Origin: an uncultured Cellvibrionales bacterium
GTDB lineage: Bacteria; Pseudomonadota; Gammaproteobacteria; Pseudomonadales; Porticoccaceae
DNA: 35,985 bases
Reading direction: 5' to 3'
NCBI GenBank assembly: GCA_913031645.1
Contig: CAJWFB010000013.1
Coordinates: 1-35,985 of the forward strand
The position numbers and the translations under genes were made by a program. The notes under the pieces were generated by a model. That model made no database searches. It was given only the letters and a program-made list of their open reading frames with translations, and was not told the DNA's origin. Every line of letters begins with the position of its first letter. Position 1 is the stretch's first letter. Shown here in pieces: positions 32,153 to 35,985 of this stretch.

Positions 32153-33874
32153 TTATTGGTCTCGCGTTTTTGGTGTTGGTTCAAAAACGCGAGACTGACC
32201 CCTATCTCTAGGATCAGATGCAGCGATCCATGAGTTTCCATCTTTCATAACGAGTTGCACATCACCATACTCAAACGAGTGTGGTTCAGTACGGTAACCC
32301 TTTCTGGCAAGGTCCCTAATGACTTGATCTGATAATGGACGGTCTATACTAAATCCACTGTAAGTAATGAGATCCGCCGGCACCAATTGGTGATGAAAAC
32401 GCGTCGCACCAACCGCCTCCATTGGCGTCATGTTAAAGTCTAAAATATTGACAATCACCTGGAATACGGTGGTGAAAATAGTTGAGCCACCAGGGGTACC
32501 CACCACCATCTCCACCTCTCCATCTTTTAGCAGTAATGTGGGTGACATCGATGACAGCATGCGCTTACCCGGCTGAATTTCGTTAGCGACATTGCCCACC
32601 ACACCAAATATGTTTGGGGTCCCAGGCTTTGCGCTAAAGTCGTCCATTTCATTATTCAGTAAAAATCCGGCTCCGCTCACCACCACGCCACTACCGTAAT
32701 CCCAGTTGATAGTGTAGGTGTTAGACACGGCATTGCCCCACTGATCGACAATAGAATAATGTGTTGTGTTGGGGGACTCTAAACCAGGGTTAATACTTTT
32801 TAAGCTCGATATAGTCTTGGGATTCACCTCGGCGGCTCGCTTTCTGACATAGTTGTCATTGATGAGTGTATTGATATCAACATCGAAAAAATCAGGATCA
32901 CCCAGATACTCGGCACGATCAGCGAAAACGCGTTTTTCCATCTCAGCAATCAGATGAATATATTGTGCAGAATTATGATCAACATTGGCAAAATGCTCAG
33001 CGAGGTAATCTTTCATCTTAAGGAGCTGAACAATAGCAAAGCCCCCAGAACTGGGTGGTGGCGCTGATACAATTTCGTACTCTCTCCAGTTAGCTCTTAC
33101 GGGTTCTCGCCATATGGCAGAGTACTGCTGCAAATCATCGGCAGAAATTAGTCCGTTACTCCGTTTCATTTCTTCTACGATGAGAGACGCAGTTTTTCCA
33201 CGATAAAAATCATCGGCACCAAACTCTGCGATTCGACTAAGGGTTTTTGCCAATTCAGGTTGCTTAAAAACCTTTGAACTATTGATATGGTTAAAGTAGT
33301 CGTTAAAGTTGGTTTTGCCGTTGAAGCGCTGTTCCATGCTGTGAATGCTGTCGACAAGAATAGGCGCAGGTATGAATCCATTAGCGGCTAGGGCTATGGC
33401 GGGTTTTACCACCTCATTCCAAGGTAATTTGCCAAAGCGTTTGTGGGCTTCCCAAAATCCGGCAACCGTACCGGGTACACCTGCGGCTTGACCTCCAATG
33501 AGAGTAATATTGTCGATGACATTACCTTGCGCATCAAGATACATGTCTTTGTGGGCTGTTAAGGGCGCTTTTTCGCGATAGTCTAAGAAAGCAATCTCAT
33601 CATCCATTTTGACTGCCATAAAACCGCCACCACCAATATTACCGGCATCAATAAAGGTGACGGCTAATGCAAAACCTGTTGCAACTGCTGCATCCACAGC
33701 ATTGCCGCCTGAGTTTAGAATATCTTCTGCAACTCTTGCTCCATAATTGTCGGGTATTGCAATGGCAGCTGAGCTATTTTGAGAGTCAGCTGTTTGATTA
33801 AGGGGTTTATTACAGCCTGAGATTAGACTGAGAAGAACCAGAATAAGACCAATCGATATTGTTTTTAGATGCAT
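32153..33874 (-). CDS. ggt: gamma-glutamyltranspeptidase family protein, lipoprotein form
   Basis: The 573-residue precursor self-cleaves so that Thr370, the first Thr of NTTHYSIVD, becomes the N-terminal nucleophile. GSGVVVSGAGFLLNNEMDDF, MLSSMSPTLLLKDG and GTPGGSTIFTTV complete the active site. Arg100 in DYREKAP is the glutamate carboxylate ligand. The first 21 residues are a lipoprotein signal with lipobox LISGC (Cys21), so the enzyme is probably anchored facing the periplasm, where it hydrolyses glutathione and gamma-glutamyl compounds. Most family members have a plain signal peptide, so the anchor is a small peculiarity. It is convergent with the TonB receptor, 11 bases apart. Confidence 0.92.
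   Translation of the reverse strand: MHLKTISIGLILVLLSLISGCNKPLNQTADSQNSSAAIAIPDNYGARVAEDILNSGGNAVDAAVATGFALAVTFIDAGNIGGGGFMAVKMDDEIAFLDYREKAPLTAHKDMYLDAQGNVIDNITLIGGQAAGVPGTVAGFWEAHKRFGKLPWNEVVKPAIALAANGFIPAPILVDSIHSMEQRFNGKTNFNDYFNHINSSKVFKQPELAKTLSRIAEFGADDFYRGKTASLIVEEMKRSNGLISADDLQQYSAIWREPVRANWREYEIVSAPPPSSGGFAIVQLLKMKDYLAEHFANVDHNSAQYIHLIAEMEKRVFADRAEYLGDPDFFDVDINTLINDNYVRKRAAEVNPKTISSLKSINPGLESPNTTHYSIVDQWGNAVSNTYTINWDYGSGVVVSGAGFLLNNEMDDFSAKPGTPNIFGVVGNVANEIQPGKRMLSSMSPTLLLKDGEVEMVVGTPGGSTIFTTVFQVIVNILDFNMTPMEAVGATRFHHQLVPADLITYSGFSIDRPLSDQVIRDLARKGYRTEPHSFEYGDVQLVMKDGNSWIAASDPRDRGQSRVFEPTPKTRDQ
32159..32195. terminator. perfect 14-bp hairpin at the receptor/ggt convergence
   Basis: GTCTCGCGTTTTTG (32159-32172) pairs perfectly with CAAAAACGCGAGAC (32182-32195) around a 9-base loop. 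It lies just after the receptor stop on the plus strand and inside the last codons of ggt on the minus strand. No T-tract follows either arm, so a classical Rho-independent terminator is not certain. It could act as a bidirectional 3' end or mRNA-stabilising stem. The hairpin being embedded in coding sequence is unusual. Confidence 0.45.
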
Positions 33875-33950
33875 TTAGCGCTAATCCATAGTGTAGAGTT
33901 TTCAGCGATAAGATTATGCCTGCAGTACTCAGTGACTTACAAATCTAGCG

Positions 33951-33968
33951 AATATCAATGGTGATATT
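33951..33968. promoter_or_regulatory. 6-6-6 inverted repeat in the ggt/Met-rich protein gap
   Basis: AATATC aatggt GATATT lies in the 281-base region between the divergent ggt and Met-rich protein genes. It could be an operator for either gene. No match to a known metal-regulator box (Zur, Fur) is obvious to me, and the rest of the region shows no further gene. Confidence 0.3.
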
Positions 33969-34155
33969 TCTCGATTATTGACCAATTATTTTGTGATAGA
34001 GCCGAGGCTTAACGGCGGTTTACTGAAATTAAACTTTTGAAGTCATTGTTTAGTTCACTTTATCCCCCTGTAATTTGATACTATTTGCAAATAACGGGCT
34101 GGCGGTTTTTTGGTTGACCACGCATCTTCTATCGATCGATCTTTTGGAATATTTT

Positions 34156-35280
34156 ATGAAAATATTAATGTCATTCGGCCTGCTTATTTTGGTCTTAACA
34201 TCATCTTTAAGCATACATGCTAGTAGCATGAATATGGAGTCGATGGATATGGAGTCGATGGACATGGAGCCGATGGAAATGGCGTCGATGAACATGATGC
34301 CGGTGCATGCTGCCCCGGTGGGGATTATGGGTGATCACCTGGGTATGAAGGGTAAGTGGATGCTTTCCATGCGGGTTACTCAGATGAAAATGAAAGGGAA
34401 TCTTTTAAAGGGCGATAACATTGAAGACGCTGATGTTCTGGCGCAACCGAACCCTTATTCAGCAATGCCAAATATGCCAATGAAGTTAAGTGTCGTGCCC
34501 CAAGAAATGACCATGAATATGCTAATGATCGGTGGCATGTATGCGCCATCAGATGACCTGACATTCATGAGTATGGTGATGTTAAATCATAAAGAGATGC
34601 AGTTAGATACCTACAAAGGAATGATGGGTAGAGACTTTCTAGGCTCTTTCGAAACATCAACGTCAGACTTATCCAGTATCTCTTTCACTGCGCTTCATAA
34701 ACTGTATCAAACGTCTAAGCACCGAGCTCATTTGCATTTGGGCGTGACTAAAGGCTTAGGTAAAAACACTGCTATTGACGACGTTTTAACACCAATGAAT
34801 ATGCGCGTTCCAATGACATTGCCCTACGCAATGCAACCTAGTGACGGTTCTACTCGACTGACAGCCGGTATTACTAATGTCTCGAGTATTGGTAATCTTC
34901 AAATAGGCAATCAGTTGTTGTTCAACACCGCGGTGTCAGAAAAAAATTGGTCTTTGGGCGACCGTTGGGATTTCAATAGTTGGATTCAGCGTGCTTACAA
35001 CGAACATTTTTCATACTCCGCACGAGTTCATTTCTCTAGTGAAAAGGCTATTGATGGGAGAGATATGACTATTATGGCTCCTGTCCAAACGGCTAATCCT
35101 AACAATTACGGAGGTCAGGCCATGGATTTTGCTGTCGGAATAAATGGGGTGGCTAAGTTGTTTGGTGAGGAAAAAGATCACATAGGGTTGGAAATGGTAT
35201 TTCCAATTAAGCAGAACAAGTATGGTCTACAAATGAAAGACGGCTTCGCTTTGGTTCTTGGCTACAAGAAACGGCTTTGA
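34156..35280 (+). CDS. Met-rich outer-membrane transporter-like protein (metal-cluster family)
   Basis: I start at ATG 34156 because a signal peptide follows directly (MKILMSFGLLILVLTSSLSI, cut near HA/SS); a longer frame from 34075 adds 27 residues without a signal. The 374-residue product has an N-terminal Met-rich run at about 24-48 (ESMDMESMDMEPMEM) and further Met clusters (MKMKG, MPNMPMK, MTMNMLM). The remainder alternates hydrophobic and polar residues like an outer membrane beta-barrel and ends in a typical aromatic/basic strand. Met-rich sites bind Cu(I), and related proteins occur in copper-resistance clusters as 'transporter' genes, so copper handling is a reasonable guess. Assignment to a named family is uncertain. 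Confidence 0.72.
   Translation: MKILMSFGLLILVLTSSLSIHASSMNMESMDMESMDMEPMEMASMNMMPVHAAPVGIMGDHLGMKGKWMLSMRVTQMKMKGNLLKGDNIEDADVLAQPNPYSAMPNMPMKLSVVPQEMTMNMLMIGGMYAPSDDLTFMSMVMLNHKEMQLDTYKGMMGRDFLGSFETSTSDLSSISFTALHKLYQTSKHRAHLHLGVTKGLGKNTAIDDVLTPMNMRVPMTLPYAMQPSDGSTRLTAGITNVSSIGNLQIGNQLLFNTAVSEKNWSLGDRWDFNSWIQRAYNEHFSYSARVHFSSEKAIDGRDMTIMAPVQTANPNNYGGQAMDFAVGINGVAKLFGEEKDHIGLEMVFPIKQNKYGLQMKDGFALVLGYKKRL
34234..34293 (+). repeat. four 15-bp tandem repeats encoding M-E-S-M-D units
   Basis: Four in-frame 15-base units beginning ATGGAGTCGATGGAT vary by one to four bases each and encode MESMD, MESMD, MEPMD-like (MEPME) and MASMN peptides. They start at residue 27, directly after the signal peptide. 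The pattern indicates slippage or duplication that increased the Met content. Confidence 0.85.
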
Positions 35281-35454
35281 ACGCCTAAAAGAACGAAGTT
35301 ATGCGTCTAAGTCTTAAATACTGATAAGGCCATCCCCAATGGATGCCGTGCTGCGGCGAAATAAGGACTAGTTTATCGGAGAAAGATTCTCGGCAGACCC
35401 GTCGTTTGTTGGCCTCGGTGTAAAGTGCTTAGATTGGACAAAAAAGGTTTCAAG

Positions 35455-35784
35455 ATGGAGAAATATCTTTTTTTAATCGCAGCTATCCTTTTAGAAGTGG
35501 CAGGCACGCTCATGTTGCCCTTGACGGACAGTTTTTCTAAGCTAGTGCCCAGCGTTGTTTTAGCTGTCTTTTATCTCGGCTCATTTTATCTTTTATCCTT
35601 TGCCGTGCAAATGCTTCCTCTCTCGGTGGTTTATTCTACATGGAGTGGAATTGGTGTTTTGTTGGTTGCTGTGATGTCCTATGCCATTTATGGTGACGTA
35701 CTAAAGTGGCCAGCCATAATGGGATTGTTCTTCATAGTGGGCGGTGTAATGCTTGTGAATATGTATACGATCTCTCAAAATTAA
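35455..35784 (+). CDS. SMR family small multidrug/cation transporter
   Basis: The start is ATG 35455 with AAGG seven bases upstream; a frame beginning 30 bases earlier adds unrelated residues. The 109-residue protein has the four helices of the small multidrug resistance family. The proton/substrate Glu is in helix one (AAILLEVAGT), followed by SFSK and, in helix three, YSTWSGIGV, matching the YAIWSGVG signature with the conserved Trp. It works as an antiparallel or parallel dimer to export cations such as quaternary ammonium compounds, or guanidinium in Gdx members. Which subtype this is cannot be settled here. It stands alone, 174 bases after the Met-rich protein gene. Confidence 0.9.
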   Translation: MEKYLFLIAAILLEVAGTLMLPLTDSFSKLVPSVVLAVFYLGSFYLLSFAVQMLPLSVVYSTWSGIGVLLVAVMSYAIYGDVLKWPAIMGLFFIVGGVMLVNMYTISQN

Positions 35785-35849
35785 TACGTTCTCAGAAAAT
35801 AGCTGCCTGATAACATATTTGGTTTGAACAATAACGCAGGAACAATACT

Positions 35850-35945
35850 TTGACTGATAAAACGCCACCGATAGGGTGGTTTAAAAACGCATTGAGTAAA
35901 TTAGATACCCTTATAGCTGAGGATATGTCTGATTACGACCTCTAA
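35850..35945 (+). CDS. possible 31-residue ORF near the right end
   Basis: A TTG-started frame with AGGA about eight bases upstream encodes a 31-residue peptide (starting TDKTPPIGWFKNALSKLDTL) with an amphipathic helix-like middle and an acidic end. It lies 65 bases after the SMR gene. There is no family assignment, and it may be chance; it is listed because the ribosome binding site spacing and composition look reasonable. Confidence 0.3.
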   Translation: MTDKTPPIGWFKNALSKLDTLIAEDMSDYDL

Positions 35946-35985
35946 AGACTTTTGCTGTAAAACGGCCTCCACAGACTTATTGTAA

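Noticed and set aside
34050..34295. Minus-strand frame opposite the Met-rich repeat
   Set aside because: Its ISIGSMSIDSIS repeat is only the complement of the MESMD units; no ribosome site or homology.

Overview
The window looks like chromosome of a marine, heterotrophic gammaproteobacterium with moderate GC. This is inferred from the arginine succinyltransferase (AST) genes, the Na+/solute symporter, the metal-loaded TonB receptor and the short gene spacing; no rRNA, tRNA or marker gene fixes the taxon. I see no phage genes, insertion sequences, CRISPR arrays or structural RNA genes.

Layout. (1) 264-2921, minus strand: a secreted endonuclease/exonuclease/phosphatase-fold protein, a TIGR00027-type methyltransferase, and a membrane protein/XRE regulator pair. 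(2) 3043-10639: an Lrp/AsnC regulator, with a broken 109-bp copy of its own 5' part beside it, diverges from a six-gene run: class III aminotransferase, astA, astB, astE, an argC-like reductase and an argB-like kinase. No astD is present. The last two genes are coupled to astE by ATGA overlaps. (3) 10879-16936: a lipoprotein penicillin-acylase-family hydrolase, a DUF1295 membrane protein, two small membrane proteins, and an HxlR regulator divergent from an MDR oxidoreductase with an inverted-repeat operator candidate between them. (4) 17237-20552: a secreted Cys-rich unknown, a formylglycine-type sulfatase and an HSL-family alpha/beta hydrolase. (5) 20582-27012, minus strand: aldehyde dehydrogenase, Fe-type alcohol dehydrogenase, a 32-residue membrane peptide, an SSS symporter, a MatB-like acyl-CoA synthetase and CsaA. 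(6) 27195-29401: a Rossmann protein and a bacterial (6-4) photolyase relative. (7) 29523-35784: a small His/Cys secreted protein, a TonB receptor with five His/Glu-rich insertions, a lipoprotein gamma-glutamyltranspeptidase, a Met-rich outer-membrane-type protein and an SMR transporter.

The most interesting system is the arginine operon. The normal oxidation of succinylglutamate semialdehyde by AstD appears to be replaced by an ArgC-like plus ArgB-like pair. Run in the direction opposite to biosynthesis, the pair would make succinylglutamyl phosphate and then ATP, giving an energy-conserving AST variant. The gene content and overlaps are seen directly; the reaction direction is inference. Other points worth checking are the apparent loss of most Fe-S cluster ligands in the photolyase relative, a possible 3-carbon diol/3-hydroxypropionate to malonyl-CoA route in the MatB cluster, and the metal-binding low-complexity proteins near the right end.
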